A DNA stretch of 64,000 nt, from assembly GCA_903930435.1 (NCBI GenBank), contig CAIYYN010000065.1, positions 124,001 through 188,000 on the forward strand. The letters run 5' to 3'. Position 1 is the stretch's first letter; each line of letters opens with the position of its first letter. Positions 19,896-30,701 of the stretch are shown here, one piece after another. This stretch comes from an uncultured Hyphomicrobiales bacterium. GTDB taxonomy: Bacteria > Pseudomonadota > Alphaproteobacteria > Rhizobiales > Ancalomicrobiaceae. The notes under the pieces were generated by a model. It worked only from the letters and a program-made list of their open reading frames with translations. It ran no database searches and was not told the origin of the DNA. The position numbers and the translations under genes were made by a program.

Positions 19896-20204
19896 TCAAC
19901 CCTTCATCATGTTGATGTCCTCAACCGCGATCGAGCCACGGTTGCGGAAGTAGACGACGAGGATGGCGAGGCCGATAGCGGCTTCGGCAGCGGCAACTGT
20001 CAGCACCAGCAAGGCAAACACCTGACCGGTCAAATCGTTGAGGAAGTGGGAAAAGGCCACGAAATTCAAGTTGACCGACAGGAGGATCAGTTCGACCGAC
20101 ATCAGAATGACAATCACATTCTTCCTGTTGAGGAAGATGCCGAACACACCGAGTGTGAACAGGATCGCTGCCACCGACAGGTAGTGCGACAATCCAATTT
20201 CCAT
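19896..20204 (-). CDS. nuoK: NADH-quinone oxidoreductase subunit K
   Basis: A 102-residue membrane subunit with three TM segments. It carries the conserved membrane glutamates, in [18 protein letters not shown] and in [13 protein letters not shown], that belong to the proton path next to NuoH/J/A. It lies 92 bases after nuoJ and 7 before nuoL. Confidence 0.97.
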   Translation of the reverse strand: MEIGLSHYLSVAAILFTLGVFGIFLNRKNVIVILMSVELILLSVNLNFVAFSHFLNDLTGQVFALLVLTVAAAEAAIGLAILVVYFRNRGSIAVEDINMMKG

Positions 20205-20296
20205 GACAGCACCCGCTCCATTGACGCATCCGGATCCCGGACGCGCTTCCTGCCTACCTAGCGACAGTCAGACTGCCGCAAACCAAATTTCAGACC

Positions 20297-20911
20297 TCAG
20301 CCAGCCAAGCCCTCGCCTGACTTGACCTGCACAACCGTCATCGCCGTTGCCGGCGTGCGCGCAACCTGCACTGAAATATCCTGCCGCTTGACGCCGACCT
20401 TGTGGCGCATTGTCAGAACAATCGCACCGATCATCGCAACCAGAAGCACCATCCCGGATGCCTCGAAGAAATAGACATATTTCGTGTAGAGAATTTCCCC
20501 GAGCGCCTGCGTGTTCGAGAGGCCAGACGGCGTTGGCGTCGGAACGTGAGCCAGTGCGCCGGGGTCGATGACCGCCCCCCCCAGTACCATGACGAGCTCG
20601 ACGAGCAGAATGATCCCGATCGCTCCGCCAACCGGCAGATACTGGAGCACGCCCTGCCGCAGTTCGACAAAGTCGACGTCCAGCATCATGACAACAAACA
20701 GGAAGAGCACCGCGACCGCGCCCACATAGACGACAACCAGGATCATCGCCAGGAATTCGGCACCCAGAAGCAGGAACAGTCCGGCTGCGTTGAAGAAGGC
20801 GAGGATGAGAAACAGCACCGAATACACAGGGTTACGCGACGAGATCACCATGAAGGATGATGCAACCGTCACGAACGCAAAGATATAGAAGAAGATCGCT
20901 TGCAATATCAT
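20297..20911 (-). CDS. nuoJ: NADH-quinone oxidoreductase subunit J
   Basis: A 204-residue membrane subunit with five TM segments. The conserved VVYVGAVAVLFLFVVMMLD (TM3, the pi-bulge helix of complex I) is present. A polar C-terminal tail of about 35 residues follows the last TM. It lies 89 bases after nuoI. Confidence 0.97.
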   Translation of the reverse strand: MILQAIFFYIFAFVTVASSFMVISSRNPVYSVLFLILAFFNAAGLFLLLGAEFLAMILVVVYVGAVAVLFLFVVMMLDVDFVELRQGVLQYLPVGGAIGIILLVELVMVLGGAVIDPGALAHVPTPTPSGLSNTQALGEILYTKYVYFFEASGMVLLVAMIGAIVLTMRHKVGVKRQDISVQVARTPATAMTVVQVKSGEGLAG

Positions 20912-21000
20912 TTCGTACCCCCGGATACCCGGCCCGTCAGTTGAAGCCCGCCAATCGCGAACCCTTTGTCTTGTTGGAAACCGGGCAGACCCGGCTTCGA

Positions 21001-21489
21001 TTAGCGGTAAGGCGCATCCATGGAAATGTTGCGGGCAATCTCGCGCTCCCAGCGCGCTCCATTGGCCAGCAGCTTTTCCTTGTCATAGTAGAGTTCTTCG
21101 CGCGTCTCGGTCGCAAACTCGAAGTTCGGGCCTTCGACGATGGCGTCCACCGGACAGGCTTCCTGACAGAAGCCGCAGTAGATGCACTTCACCATGTCGA
21201 TGTCATAACGGGTCGTGCGACGGGTCCCGTCATTGCCGCGTGGACCGGCTTCGATCGTGATCGCCTGCGCCGGGCAAATCGCCTCGCACAGCTTGCAAGC
21301 AATGCACCGTTCCTCGCCGTTCGGATACCGTCGCAGCGCATGTTCGCCCCGGAAACGCGGGCTGATCGGACCCTTTTCGAAGGGATAGTTGAGCGTTGCC
21401 TTCGGCGCGAAGAAATAACGCATCGACAGGAAGAAAGCCGAGACGAATTCGCTCAGGAACAGAGACTTGGCGGCTTGATCCAGTTTCAT
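21001..21489 (-). CDS. nuoI: NADH-quinone oxidoreductase subunit I
   Basis: A 162-residue ferredoxin-like subunit that carries two [4Fe-4S] clusters (N6a, N6b) relaying electrons towards NuoB. The two cysteine motifs are [12 protein letters not shown] and [12 protein letters not shown]. The N-terminal amphipathic helix ([20 protein letters not shown]) docks it to the membrane arm. Twelve bases separate it from nuoH. Confidence 0.98.
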   Translation of the reverse strand: MKLDQAAKSLFLSEFVSAFFLSMRYFFAPKATLNYPFEKGPISPRFRGEHALRRYPNGEERCIACKLCEAICPAQAITIEAGPRGNDGTRRTTRYDIDMVKCIYCGFCQEACPVDAIVEGPNFEFATETREELYYDKEKLLANGARWEREIARNISMDAPYR

Positions 21490-21501
21490 GTCAATGATCC
21501 C

Positions 21502-22554
21502 TCAGGGCGCCCAGCCAGTGATTTCAAGGACACCGGCCACGACCACGACACTGACCAGCGAGATGGGAAGGAACACCTTCCAGCCCAGGCGCATCAATTG
21601 ATCGTAGCGATAGCGCGGCACGAACGCCTTGACCATGGCAAACATGAAAAACACGATAAGTGACTTGAGCAGGAACCAGACGATGCCTGGCACCCACGTG
21701 AATGGCGGCAGCGCCACCGGCGGCAACCAGCCACCCAGAAACAGGATCGTCGTCAGCGAGCACATAGTGCAAATGGCAACATATTCACCCAACATGAACA
21801 TCATGTAGAGCGACGAGCCATATTCCACCATGAACCCAGCGACCAGCTCGGATTCGGCTTCGACCAAGTCAAACGGAGGCCGGTTGGTCTCAGCCAGAGC
21901 CGAAATGAAGAAGATGATGAACATCGGGAACAGCGGGATGAAGTACCAGTTGAGGAAGCTCAACCAGGGCAAGCCGATGAGCCCACCAAGCCCGCGCGTG
22001 TTCTGCGCCATGACGATCGACGACAGGTTCAACGACCCTGCGCACAAGAGCACCGTGATGATAACGAAGCCGATGGACACTTCGTAGGACACCATCTGCG
22101 CAGCAGACCGGAGCGCCGACAGGAACGGGTACTTCGAGTTTGAAGCCCAGCCGCCCATGATGATGCCGTAAACACCGAGCGACGAGATCGCAAAGATGTA
22201 GAGCACGCCCACGTTGATGTTTGAAATCACCCAACCATCAGCAACCGGCACCACGGCCCAGGCTGCAAGCGCCAAAAGCGTTGTCACAAAAGGAGCAAGA
22301 ACGAAGATGATCTTGTTCGACCCAGACGGGATGACAGGCTCTTTCAGGATGAACTTCAACAGATCCGCAAAGGACTGAAACAGCCCCCAGGGACCGACGA
22401 CGTTCGGACCACGCCGCATCTGGACGGATGCCCAAATCTTGCGGTCAGCCAGCAGCACATAGGCGACAACGATCAGCAGAGGCACCAGCATCAGGAGCGA
22501 TTCTGCCAGCATGATAATGAGAGGCCAAAGGAAGCCCGACCAAAATTCGGTCAT
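21502..22554 (-). CDS. nuoH: NADH-quinone oxidoreductase subunit H
   Basis: A 350-residue membrane subunit with about eight TM segments that forms much of the quinone-access chamber. Conserved signatures include [20 protein letters not shown] and [21 protein letters not shown], the Glu-rich loop that couples quinone reduction to proton movement, and [16 protein letters not shown] near the C-terminus. Confidence 0.98.
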   Translation of the reverse strand: MTEFWSGFLWPLIIMLAESLLMLVPLLIVVAYVLLADRKIWASVQMRRGPNVVGPWGLFQSFADLLKFILKEPVIPSGSNKIIFVLAPFVTTLLALAAWAVVPVADGWVISNINVGVLYIFAISSLGVYGIIMGGWASNSKYPFLSALRSAAQMVSYEVSIGFVIITVLLCAGSLNLSSIVMAQNTRGLGGLIGLPWLSFLNWYFIPLFPMFIIFFISALAETNRPPFDLVEAESELVAGFMVEYGSSLYMMFMLGEYVAICTMCSLTTILFLGGWLPPVALPPFTWVPGIVWFLLKSLIVFFMFAMVKAFVPRYRYDQLMRLGWKVFLPISLVSVVVVAGVLEITGWAP

Positions 22555-22570
22555 GATTTCAACGTCTCCC

Positions 22571-24649
22571 TCATTCTGCCGCTTGCAACAGGCTCTCGGT
22601 CCTGAGGCCTGAACAGGTTGCCATCGTCTTCGAAGCCCGTGCGATCGGATTGGTCAGATAGAAATCGCCGATCGTGCTCTGGAAGTGTGCGTCTGACGCT
22701 TCTCCGGCCAACGCGGAGATCTTGCTCAGGTCTGCACTGTCCGATGCCCCTATAGACCCTATCTGGGCCAGATGCGGGTACTCGGCATAGAGGCGGCTAC
22801 GCAATTCACTCAACGAATTGAATGGCAGCCGCTTGCCCAGAACATCCGACAACGCCCTTAGAATGGCCCAGTCTTCGCGCGCATCACCCGGCGGGAACGC
22901 CGCCCGATTGGCGAGCTGCACCCTGCCCTCGGTGTTGACGAAGGTCCCGGACTTCTCGGTATAGGCTGCCCCCGGGAGCACCACATCTGCGCGATGGGCG
23001 CCCTTGTCGCCATGCGTTCCGATGTAGACGACGAATGCGCCAGCCGGCACGTCGACTTCATCCGCACCATGATTGATCAGCACGTCCAGCGCGCCAGGTG
23101 CCAGCATGCCGGCAACATCGAGACCACCCTCGCCCGGCACAAACCCGAGATCGAGCGCGCCAACGCGCGAAGCAGCCGTGTGAAGAATGGAGAGGCCATT
23201 CCAGCCCTCCTTTTCACCCAGGCTCTCGGCCAGCTTGGCTGCAAGCCCGAGCAGTGCCGCGCCATCCGCACGCGTCAAGGCACCCTGCCCCACAATGACC
23301 AACGGCGCTTTCGCCGCCTTGAGAACGTCAAGGAACTTGGCATCGCCGGCGATCAGAGCAGTCACGCTCTGCGGGCCTGCACCAAGATAGTCATAGCTAT
23401 ACGTCAGATCGGCCTGTTCCCCGATCACGGCGACCGGCAGCTTGGACTTCAGCCAGCGCTTGCGGATACGGGCGTTGAGAACTGGGGCTTCCTTGCGCGG
23501 ATTTGCCCCGATAATCAGAACGGCGTCAGCCTGCTCGATGCCGGCGACAGTGGCATTGAATAGGTAGGATGCACGACCGTATTTCGGGTGCAGCTTCGTG
23601 CCATCAACGCGAGCGTCGATATTGGCGACGCCAATCGATGTTGCCAGCAGCTTCAATGCGTAGAGCTCTTCGACACTGGCGAGATCACCGGAGATTACGC
23701 CAATCTTCTCGGCCTTTGCCGACTTCATCTTTGCGGCAATCGCAGCGAACGCATCGTTCCAGCTGGCCGGCTGCAACTTGCCACCCACCCGAACATAGGG
23801 CCGATCAAGACGCTGTGTCTTCAAACCATCCACGACATGACGGGTCTTGTCTGAAATCCACTCTTCGTTCACCGCCTCATTGATCCGAGGCAGAATGCGC
23901 AAGACCTCACGACCGCGCGTATCGACCCGGATGTTGGACCCGAGCGCATCCATGACGTCGATCGACTCTGTCTTTGTCAGCTCCCACGGACGCGCCGTGA
24001 ACTCATAAGGCATGGAGGTCAGTGCACCAACCGGGCAGAGGTCGACGACGTTGCCCTGCAACTCGGAAGCCATCGCCGTTTCGAGATAGGTCGTGATTTC
24101 GACGTCTTCGCCACGGCTGATCAAGCCAAGATCGCCAACGCCAGCCACTTCGGCAGTGAAACGGACACACCGCGTGCACTGGATGCACCGGGTCATCACG
24201 GTCTTGACGAGCGGACCGATGTATTTGTCTTCAACCGCGCGCTTGTTTTCCTGATAGCGCGTTGAATCAACGCCATAGGCCATCGCCTGGTCTTGCAGGT
24301 CACATTCGCCACCCTGATCGCAGATCGGGCAATCAAGTGGATGGTTGATCAGAAGGAATTCCATCACGCCTTCGCGCGCCTTCTTGACCATTGGCGTCTT
24401 GGTAAAAACCTCCGGTGGCTCACCATTGGGACCCGGACGCAGGTCCTTGACGGCCATCGCACAGGATGCCTGCGGCTTCGGCGGACCGCCCTTCACTTCG
24501 ACAAGACACATGCGGCAATTGCCAGCCACGGAAAGCCGCTCATGGAAACAGAAGCGCGGCACTTCAGCGCCAGCCGCCTCAGCTGCCTGCAATAGCGTCG
24601 CCTCGGGGGCGATATCGATCTCGATGCCGTCGATCTTGATCTTAGCCAT
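22571..24649 (-). CDS. nuoG: NADH-quinone oxidoreductase subunit G
   Basis: The largest peripheral-arm subunit (692 residues): an N-terminal [2Fe-2S] domain ([21 protein letters not shown]), a His-Cys3 [4Fe-4S] motif ([18 protein letters not shown]), a further cluster ([10 protein letters not shown]) and a C-terminal molybdopterin-oxidoreductase-like domain without cofactor. I start at 24649 (MAKIKIDG), the conserved beginning; an upstream frame to 24736 would run through the end of the pentapeptide gene and looks spurious. It follows that gene by 13 bases. Confidence 0.97.
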   Translation of the reverse strand: MAKIKIDGIEIDIAPEATLLQAAEAAGAEVPRFCFHERLSVAGNCRMCLVEVKGGPPKPQASCAMAVKDLRPGPNGEPPEVFTKTPMVKKAREGVMEFLLINHPLDCPICDQGGECDLQDQAMAYGVDSTRYQENKRAVEDKYIGPLVKTVMTRCIQCTRCVRFTAEVAGVGDLGLISRGEDVEITTYLETAMASELQGNVVDLCPVGALTSMPYEFTARPWELTKTESIDVMDALGSNIRVDTRGREVLRILPRINEAVNEEWISDKTRHVVDGLKTQRLDRPYVRVGGKLQPASWNDAFAAIAAKMKSAKAEKIGVISGDLASVEELYALKLLATSIGVANIDARVDGTKLHPKYGRASYLFNATVAGIEQADAVLIIGANPRKEAPVLNARIRKRWLKSKLPVAVIGEQADLTYSYDYLGAGPQSVTALIAGDAKFLDVLKAAKAPLVIVGQGALTRADGAALLGLAAKLAESLGEKEGWNGLSILHTAASRVGALDLGFVPGEGGLDVAGMLAPGALDVLINHGADEVDVPAGAFVVYIGTHGDKGAHRADVVLPGAAYTEKSGTFVNTEGRVQLANRAAFPPGDAREDWAILRALSDVLGKRLPFNSLSELRSRLYAEYPHLAQIGSIGASDSADLSKISALAGEASDAHFQSTIGDFYLTNPIARASKTMATCSGLRTESLLQAAE

Positions 24650-24662
24650 ACCTAATCCCGCT

Positions 24663-25001
24663 TCAGGCGCTTTCCGCGCCACCTTCCGAAAGTTTATGCT
24701 GCGCTGCGTGATACGCGGCCAAAAGCTCTGTGACAAGGATACCGTCGATCGTCATCCCCTCCATTCGGCTGGAAGCAATCGTCGCACCCTTCAAATTTGC
24801 CTGGCTCAACCTGAGACCCGACAGATTGGCGTTTTGAACCCGCCAGCCTGAGAGATTGGCGTCCTCGATCGACCAGCCAGACATGTTGACGTTCTCAAGG
24901 TTCCAACCGGAAAAATTCGCGTCATTCACCGACGACCCCGAAAGATCCGCTTTCGTCACATCCAGCCGATCCTGCACGCCGTCAAGCTTCACGCTAATCA
25001 C
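24663..25001 (-). CDS. Pentapeptide-repeat protein embedded in the nuo operon
   Basis: A 112-residue protein. Residues about 19-86 form a right-handed quadrilateral helix of pentapeptide repeats in a ten-residue rhythm, [10 protein letters not shown] / [10 protein letters not shown] / [10 protein letters not shown] / [10 protein letters not shown] / [10 protein letters not shown], with a striking repeated Trp after SG. The C-terminus ([17 protein letters not shown]) is a helical cap seen in other short members. Its ATG overlaps the nuoF stop by four bases and it ends 13 bases before nuoG, so it is co-translated with complex I subunits. It is not one of the 14 Nuo subunits. An assembly or accessory role is inferred from position only. 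Confidence 0.88.
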   Translation of the reverse strand: MISVKLDGVQDRLDVTKADLSGSSVNDANFSGWNLENVNMSGWSIEDANLSGWRVQNANLSGLRLSQANLKGATIASSRMEGMTIDGILVTELLAAYHAAQHKLSEGGAESA

Positions 25002-26287
25002 TCCGCAGCTTGGGCGAAAGCGCCAGACTTGCGCGTGGCAATCCGCTCTTCAATCAACGGCCGGTAATGGCGGATCAAGCCCTGGATTGGCCAGGCCGCA
25101 GCATCACCAAGGGCGCAGATCGTGTGTCCCTCGATCTGCTTTGTTACCTGGAACAGCATGTCGATTTCACGAACTTCCACATCACCGCGAACGAGGCGCT
25201 CCATGGTGCGCCACATCCACCCGGTGCCTTCGCGACAGGGCGTGCACTGGCCACAGCTCTCGTGCTTGTAGAAGGCCGACAACCGCGCGATGGCGCGGAT
25301 CAGATCCGTCGACTTGTCCATCACGATCACAGCGGCGGTCCCGAGACCCGATCCCAAACCACGCAAAGTGTCGAAGTCCATGGAGGCATCAGCGATCTGG
25401 TCGGCAGGCACAAGCGGCACAGACGCGCCACCCGGAATGACCGCCAGAAGATTATCCCAGCCACCCCGAATACCGCCGCAGTGTTTATCGATCATTTCGC
25501 GGAAGGTGACGCCCATTTCTTCTTCGAAGGTTGCGGGCTTGTTCACGTGGCCGGAGACGCAGAACAGCTTCGTGCCTGTGTTGTTCGGTTTGCCGAGGCC
25601 CGCGAACCACGCGCCGCCACGCCGCAGGATGGTCGGTGCCACCGCAATCGATTCGACGTTGTTCACGGTCGTCGGGCAGCCATACAAGCCGACATTCGCC
25701 GGGAATGGTGGTTTCAGTCGCGGCTGACCCTTCTTGCCTTCAAGGCTCTCAAGGAGCGCGGTCTCTTCACCGCAGATATAGGCCCCTGCGCCATGATGCA
25801 CATAGAGATCAAAGGGATAGCCGTGGATGTTGTCCTTGCCGATCAGCTTGGCCTCATAGGCCTCGTCAACCGCGCGCTGCAAGGCCTCACGCTCGCGGAT
25901 GAATTCGCCACGCACATAGATGTAGGCAACATGCGCACCCATGGCGAAAGACGCGATCAGGCAACCTTCGACCAGCGTATGGGGATCGTTGCGGAGAATC
26001 TCACGGTCCTTGCAGGTGCCCGGTTCCGATTCGTCGGCATTCACAACGAGATAGTGAGGACGGCCGTCGTTCACCTTTGGCATGAACGACCACTTCAGGC
26101 CCGTCGGGAAGCCTGCACCACCGCGCCCGCGCAGACCTGAGGCCTTCATCTGGTCAATGATCCAGTCGCGCCCGTTGTCGAGGATCGCCTTGGTGCCATC
26201 CCAATGGCCACGCGCCATGACGCCCTTGAGGGATTTGTCCTCTAGGCCATAGATATTCGTAAAGATGCGGTCCTTATCGTGCAGCAT
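24998..26287 (-). CDS. nuoF: NADH-quinone oxidoreductase subunit F
   Basis: The NADH-binding, FMN-containing entry subunit of complex I (429 residues). The nucleotide-binding glycine-rich segment [16 protein letters not shown] and the FMN site [19 protein letters not shown] are intact, and the [4Fe-4S] N3 motif is [15 protein letters not shown]. The stop codon overlaps the start of the pentapeptide gene. Confidence 0.98.
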   Translation of the reverse strand: MLHDKDRIFTNIYGLEDKSLKGVMARGHWDGTKAILDNGRDWIIDQMKASGLRGRGGAGFPTGLKWSFMPKVNDGRPHYLVVNADESEPGTCKDREILRNDPHTLVEGCLIASFAMGAHVAYIYVRGEFIREREALQRAVDEAYEAKLIGKDNIHGYPFDLYVHHGAGAYICGEETALLESLEGKKGQPRLKPPFPANVGLYGCPTTVNNVESIAVAPTILRRGGAWFAGLGKPNNTGTKLFCVSGHVNKPATFEEEMGVTFREMIDKHCGGIRGGWDNLLAVIPGGASVPLVPADQIADASMDFDTLRGLGSGLGTAAVIVMDKSTDLIRAIARLSAFYKHESCGQCTPCREGTGWMWRTMERLVRGDVEVREIDMLFQVTKQIEGHTICALGDAAAWPIQGLIRHYRPLIEERIATRKSGAFAQAAE

Positions 26288-26398
26288 ATCTGGTCCCGCT
26301 ATTCAGCCAATATCCCACAAAAGTCACCACCGACCGGCTGAGGTCTGATTGAACTGCCGTTCGTCCGGGCTCGGACGTGCGCATGGTCAAGCCAGTCA

Positions 26399-27211
26399 TC
26401 ATTCCGCCGCTCCGCCGTCTGAACCTGATTCCTTGGGCTTGCGGACGCGTTTGGCGGCAGGTTTCGTCTGTGTCTCAGCGGCAGCACGTGTCGCCGCTTC
26501 AGCAGCGACAGGGGCTGGTGCCGGCGCTTCAGCGACCGCCGCGGCAGGTGTTTCGGCCACAGTCGGCTGCTTCAGCAGATTGACGAGATAGGCACCCTTG
26601 TACAGCTCCGGATCGGTCAACGTGGTCGCGCCACCCTCTGGCAAGGCTCCGTGCCGCCCGTTCTGCGGACCCGGCTTAGGTGGATTGCCGCTGGCAAACC
26701 CATCCAGCAGCGCATTGAAGCTGTCGGGCGTCAGATCTTCATAGGTATCCTTGAAGACAGCGACCATCGGCGCATTGACGCAGGCACCAAGGCACTCGAC
26801 CTCTTCCCAGGAGAATTTGCCGTCGTCTGAGACATGAAACGGATCAAGATGGATGCGTGATTTGCAGATCGACAGGATCTCGTCCGAGCCGCGCAGCATG
26901 CAGGGTGTCGTGCCGCACACTTGTACATGCGCCACCGAACCGACGGGCGCCAGCAAGAACTGCGTGTAGAATGTCGCCACTTCCAGCACACGGATCTTGG
27001 CCATGCCGAGCTTGGCCGCAATCCATTCAATGGCAGCCTTGGTAACCCAACCGTCCTGCTCCTGCGCACGCATCATCATCGGGATCACGGCAGACGCCTG
27101 CTTGCCCGGCGGATATTTGGCGATCAGCGCCTCAACCCACGCAACGTTTTCGCCCCGGAATTCGAAGCTGGCGGGTTGAACCGCATCTGGAGCTAGTCTG
27201 CGAACACTCAT
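26399..27211 (-). CDS. nuoE: NADH-quinone oxidoreductase subunit E with C-terminal extension
   Basis: A thioredoxin-fold subunit carrying the [2Fe-2S] N1a cluster next to NuoF. The ligands are in VCGTTPCMLRG and VECLGACVNAPMV. At 270 residues it is much longer than E. coli NuoE (166): after about residue 170 comes a tail rich in Ala, Pro, Lys and Gly with a conserved-looking TLTDPELYKGAYLV segment and a low-complexity end. Such tails occur in alphaproteobacterial NuoE. Start at 27211 (MSVRRLAPDA); an ATG at 27226 is also possible. Confidence 0.95.
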   Translation of the reverse strand: MSVRRLAPDAVQPASFEFRGENVAWVEALIAKYPPGKQASAVIPMMMRAQEQDGWVTKAAIEWIAAKLGMAKIRVLEVATFYTQFLLAPVGSVAHVQVCGTTPCMLRGSDEILSICKSRIHLDPFHVSDDGKFSWEEVECLGACVNAPMVAVFKDTYEDLTPDSFNALLDGFASGNPPKPGPQNGRHGALPEGGATTLTDPELYKGAYLVNLLKQPTVAETPAAAVAEAPAPAPVAAEAATRAAAETQTKPAAKRVRKPKESGSDGGAAE

Positions 27212-27282
27212 CGTCGATAGACCCAAAAAAGTTCAGTTACGGACGACGAAGATCGCCCAAACACATCAGGTTCAGTTCAGCG

Positions 27283-28473
27283 TTACCGGTCAACCTCACC
27301 GAACACGATGTCCAGAGAACCCAAAATCGCCGAAACGTCAGCCAGCATATGGCCACGGTTCATGAAATCCATGGCCTGCAGATGGGCAAAGCCCGGTGCG
27401 CGGATCTTGCAACGGTAGGGCTTGTTGGTGCCATCCGAGACGAGATAGACGCCGAACTCACCCTTCGGCGCTTCGACAGCAGCGTAGACCTCTCCGGCTG
27501 GAACATGAAAGCCTTCGGTGTAAAGCTTGAAGTGATGAATCAAGGCTTCCATCGACCGTTTCATTTCAGGCCGCTTGGGCGGAACCACCTTGCCATCCCT
27601 CGACGATACAGGTCCCTTGCCCTCTGCTGATGACAACTTCGCGACGCATTGTTCCATGATCCGCAACGATTGACGCATCTCTTCCATGCGGATCAGGTAG
27701 CGATCATAGCAGTCGCCGTTCTTGCCAATCGGGATATCAAATTCGAGTTCGGAATAGCACTCATAAGGCTGCGACTTGCGCAGATCCCAGGCCGCACCAG
27801 AACCGCGCACCATGACGCCTGAAAAGCCCCAGTTCCACGCTTCCGCCAAGCTCACGACACCGATATCAACGTTACGCTGCTTGAAGATCCGGTTTCCCGT
27901 CAAAAGCGTGTCCAGATCAGCGATTGTCTTGGCGCACTGCGGAATGAACTTGCCGATGTCATCGACCAGCTTCTGGTCAATGTCCTGATGCACCCCGCCT
28001 GGGCGGAAATAGGCCGCATGCATCCGCGAACCCGAAGCACGCTCGTAGAACACCATCAGCTTTTCGCGTTCTTCAAAGCCCCAGAGCGGCGGTGTCAAGG
28101 CACCAACGTCCATGGCCTGCGTCGTGACGTTGAGAATGTGCGACAGCAGGCGTCCGATTTCCGAGTAGAGCACGCGGATCAATTGTCCGCGCTTGGGGAC
28201 TTCGATCTTGAGCAGTTTCTCGATGCCCAGGCAGAAGGCGTGTTCCTGATTCATCGGCGCGACATAGTCGAGCCGATCGAAGTAAGGCACCGCCTGCATA
28301 TAGGTCTTGGCTTCAATCAACTTTTCGGTGCCGCGATGCAGCAAGCCGATATGCGGATCGACGCGCGTCACAACCTCGCCATCAAGCTCAAGCACCAGGC
28401 GCAACACACCATGCGCTGCCGGATGCTGCGGTCCGAAGTTGATGTTGAAGTTCCGGATCTCGGCTTCAGCCAT
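27283..28473 (-). CDS. nuoD: NADH-quinone oxidoreductase subunit D
   Basis: The 49-kDa-type subunit (396 residues) that forms the quinone-binding site with NuoB. Conserved [21 protein letters not shown] with the His pair, [16 protein letters not shown], and the C-terminal DIVFGEVDR are all present. Separate from nuoC, unlike the nuoCD fusion of enterobacteria. Confidence 0.98.
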   Translation of the reverse strand: MAEAEIRNFNINFGPQHPAAHGVLRLVLELDGEVVTRVDPHIGLLHRGTEKLIEAKTYMQAVPYFDRLDYVAPMNQEHAFCLGIEKLLKIEVPKRGQLIRVLYSEIGRLLSHILNVTTQAMDVGALTPPLWGFEEREKLMVFYERASGSRMHAAYFRPGGVHQDIDQKLVDDIGKFIPQCAKTIADLDTLLTGNRIFKQRNVDIGVVSLAEAWNWGFSGVMVRGSGAAWDLRKSQPYECYSELEFDIPIGKNGDCYDRYLIRMEEMRQSLRIMEQCVAKLSSAEGKGPVSSRDGKVVPPKRPEMKRSMEALIHHFKLYTEGFHVPAGEVYAAVEAPKGEFGVYLVSDGTNKPYRCKIRAPGFAHLQAMDFMNRGHMLADVSAILGSLDIVFGEVDR

Positions 28474-28507
28474 AATCAGTCCTGCCCAACGCTCGATTTC
28501 GTACTGC

Positions 28508-29113
28508 TCAGTTCGCCTTGGCCTTCTCGTCGCCTGGGATCACATAGTCTGTGCCTTCCCAGGGGCTCAAGAAGTCGAAATTGCGGAATTCCTGGTTCAG
28601 CCGCACCGGTTCGTAAACCACGCGCTTCTGCTCTTCATTGTAACGGACCTCGACAAACCCGGTCATCGGGAAGTCCTTGCGCAGGGGATGTCCGTCAAAA
28701 CCATAGTCGGTCAGGATGCGCCGCAGATCGTGATGGCCGGTGAACAGGATGCCGTAGAGATCCCAGGCCTCGCGCTCGAACCAGTCGGCCCCCTTGAACA
28801 CATCCGTGATCGACGGAACCGGCGTTACCTCGTCCGTTGTCACCTTGATCCGAACGCGACGGTTCTTGTAAGGCGACAAGAGGTGATAGACGACATCGAA
28901 GCGCTCAGACCTAGCCGGGTAATCTGCACCGGCGATATCGGTGAAATTCACAAAGCGGCAGCGCGAATCATCGCGGAGAAACGCCACGACTTCCATAATC
29001 GCATCGCGTTCAGCATCAAGTACCAGCATATCGACACCAAGCGACCAGCCCTTCAGCTTTCCGCCCAGGCTCTCCGCAATGTATGTACCCAGCTCTTCAA
29101 GAGTCTCGCTCAT
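28508..29113 (-). CDS. nuoC: NADH-quinone oxidoreductase subunit C
   Basis: The 30-kDa-type peripheral subunit (201 residues). It shows the family core [40 protein letters not shown] and the C-terminal [13 protein letters not shown]. It links NuoD to the rest of the hydrophilic arm and binds no cofactor. Confidence 0.98.
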   Translation of the reverse strand: MSETLEELGTYIAESLGGKLKGWSLGVDMLVLDAERDAIMEVVAFLRDDSRCRFVNFTDIAGADYPARSERFDVVYHLLSPYKNRRVRIKVTTDEVTPVPSITDVFKGADWFEREAWDLYGILFTGHHDLRRILTDYGFDGHPLRKDFPMTGFVEVRYNEEQKRVVYEPVRLNQEFRNFDFLSPWEGTDYVIPGDEKAKAN

Positions 29114-29176
29114 GACGCCTTTTATCCGGATGGTGCGATCGGATGACCGCGATTCGTCGAAGTCGATATGTATTTT

Positions 29177-29758
29177 TCAGCGTTCGATAGTGCCTGTGCG
29201 GCGGATCTTCTTTTGCAGCAGCAAAACCCCGTAGAGCAAAGCTTCTGCGGTTGGTGGGCATCCCGGGATATAGATATCCACAGGAACCACGCGATCACAC
29301 CCACGGACCACCGAATAGGAATAATGGTAGTAGCCGCCCCCGTTTGCGCATGATCCCATGGAAATCACGTAACGCGGTTCCGGCATCTGGTCGTAGACCT
29401 TGCGGAGCGCCGGAGCCATCTTGTTGGTCAGCGTACCAGCGACGATCATGACGTCCGACTGGCGTGGCGACGCACGCGGTGCGAAGCCAAACCGCTCGAC
29501 GTCATAACGCGGCATCGACACCTGCATCATCTCAACGGCGCAGCATGCCAGACCAAAGGTCATCCACATCAGCGAGCCAGTGCGCGCCCATGTGATGAGA
29601 TCATCAGCGGCTGCAACGAGAAATCCCTTATCCGCCAATTCGGCGTTGATTTCGAGGAAATAGGGATCATCGGCACCGATCGGCTTGCCGGTCGCGGGAT
29701 CGATGATCCCCTTCGGCTGCGGCGCCACGAGCGTGTTGGTTGGCTGGTTCAATCCCAT
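29177..29758 (-). CDS. nuoB: NADH-quinone oxidoreductase subunit B
   Basis: A 193-residue subunit with the terminal [4Fe-4S] cluster N2 that reduces quinone. Ligands: the tandem cysteines in [18 protein letters not shown] and [13 protein letters not shown] start at 29758 (MGLNQPTN); the longer frame to 29869 would lie inside nuoA. Start and nuoA stop overlap by 10 bases. Confidence 0.97.
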   Translation of the reverse strand: MGLNQPTNTLVAPQPKGIIDPATGKPIGADDPYFLEINAELADKGFLVAAADDLITWARTGSLMWMTFGLACCAVEMMQVSMPRYDVERFGFAPRASPRQSDVMIVAGTLTNKMAPALRKVYDQMPEPRYVISMGSCANGGGYYHYSYSVVRGCDRVVPVDIYIPGCPPTAEALLYGVLLLQKKIRRTGTIER

Positions 29759-30117
29759 TCCAACGCTCCCTTTTTCCATTCGTAAACGAAGCCAAGCGTC
29801 AGAACGCCGAGAAACACGATCATTGACCAGAAGCCGAATACACCCACAGCCTTGAAGCTCACCGCCCACGGAAACAGGAAGGCAACCTCAAGATCGAAGA
29901 TGATGAATAGAATCGATACGAGATAGAACCTTACATCGAACTTCATGCGTGCGTCATCAAAGGCATTGAAACCGCATTCATAGGCAGACAATTTTTCAGC
30001 ATCGGGGCGCTTGTAGGCGACAATAAACGGCGCAACGAGCAACGCCACACCGATAAAGCCGCATACGCCGAGGAAAACTAGGATCGGCGCATATTCTTTC
30101 AACAGGTCTTGCAACAT
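29749..30117 (-). CDS. nuoA: NADH-quinone oxidoreductase subunit A
   Basis: A 122-residue membrane subunit with three TM segments and the conserved loop [23 protein letters not shown], which moves during quinone turnover. I start at 30117 (MLQDLLKEY) because GAGG lies 7 bases upstream; the frame extends to 30186 without a start signal. First gene of the operon, whose promoter should lie in 30118-30460. Confidence 0.97.
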   Translation of the reverse strand: MLQDLLKEYAPILVFLGVCGFIGVALLVAPFIVAYKRPDAEKLSAYECGFNAFDDARMKFDVRFYLVSILFIIFDLEVAFLFPWAVSFKAVGVFGFWSMIVFLGVLTLGFVYEWKKGALEWD

Positions 30118-30460
30118 TGTCGACCTCTTTCCAAAGCGATTCTCGCGCTCGCCGCCGAGGTCCTGAGACCACATAGGTGGCACCAAGTCCTTCAGGCAGT
30201 TCCGTAATGCTCAAATCACACTGCGATCCGACTCACGGACGGTCACAGCATCTTTCGCACCGCACACAAGCGACGATTAGCCCACCCTTGTGACCGACGC
30301 AAGGGATTCGGACAACATCCTTCGTCCCATTTTTGACCGGAATGATATCTGTCTGTCACAATCTTGGGCATGCTGATCATCAGCGCTTGACAAGGTCGGC
30401 CATGCGCCTTAAACGACCCCCACCCCGACGCCAGACGGTCTCACTGGTCAGCGGCTTCAA
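30118..30460. other. Divergent regulatory region: nuoA and tRNA-Asp
   Basis: About 340 bases with no coding frame that should contain the nuo operon promoter (minus) and the tRNA-Asp promoter (plus). I could not pick out a promoter of either gene with confidence. Confidence 0.5.
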
Positions 30461-30537
<77 letters not shown>

Positions 30538-30572
30538 TTTGCCCGAATTGGGCCAAGTGGATGGATTTATTG

Positions 30573-30605
30573 AAAAAGGCCCGGCAAATTTGCCGGGCCT
30601 TTTCA
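30573..30605 (+). terminator. Intrinsic terminator after tRNA-Asp
   Basis: AAAAGGCCCGGCAAA pairs with TTTGCCGGGCCTTTT, with almost no loop. It serves tRNA-Asp on the plus strand; being symmetrical, it could also stop mfd transcripts on the minus strand. Confidence 0.9.
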
Positions 30606-30701
30606 TTTGGGTGTTGTGCAACCCCTCGGCAAGTCGCGGAAATAACCGCCCCCCATTGAACTATGGTCGCACATAATTGGCGGATGGAAATGGTGTCTCC
30701 C

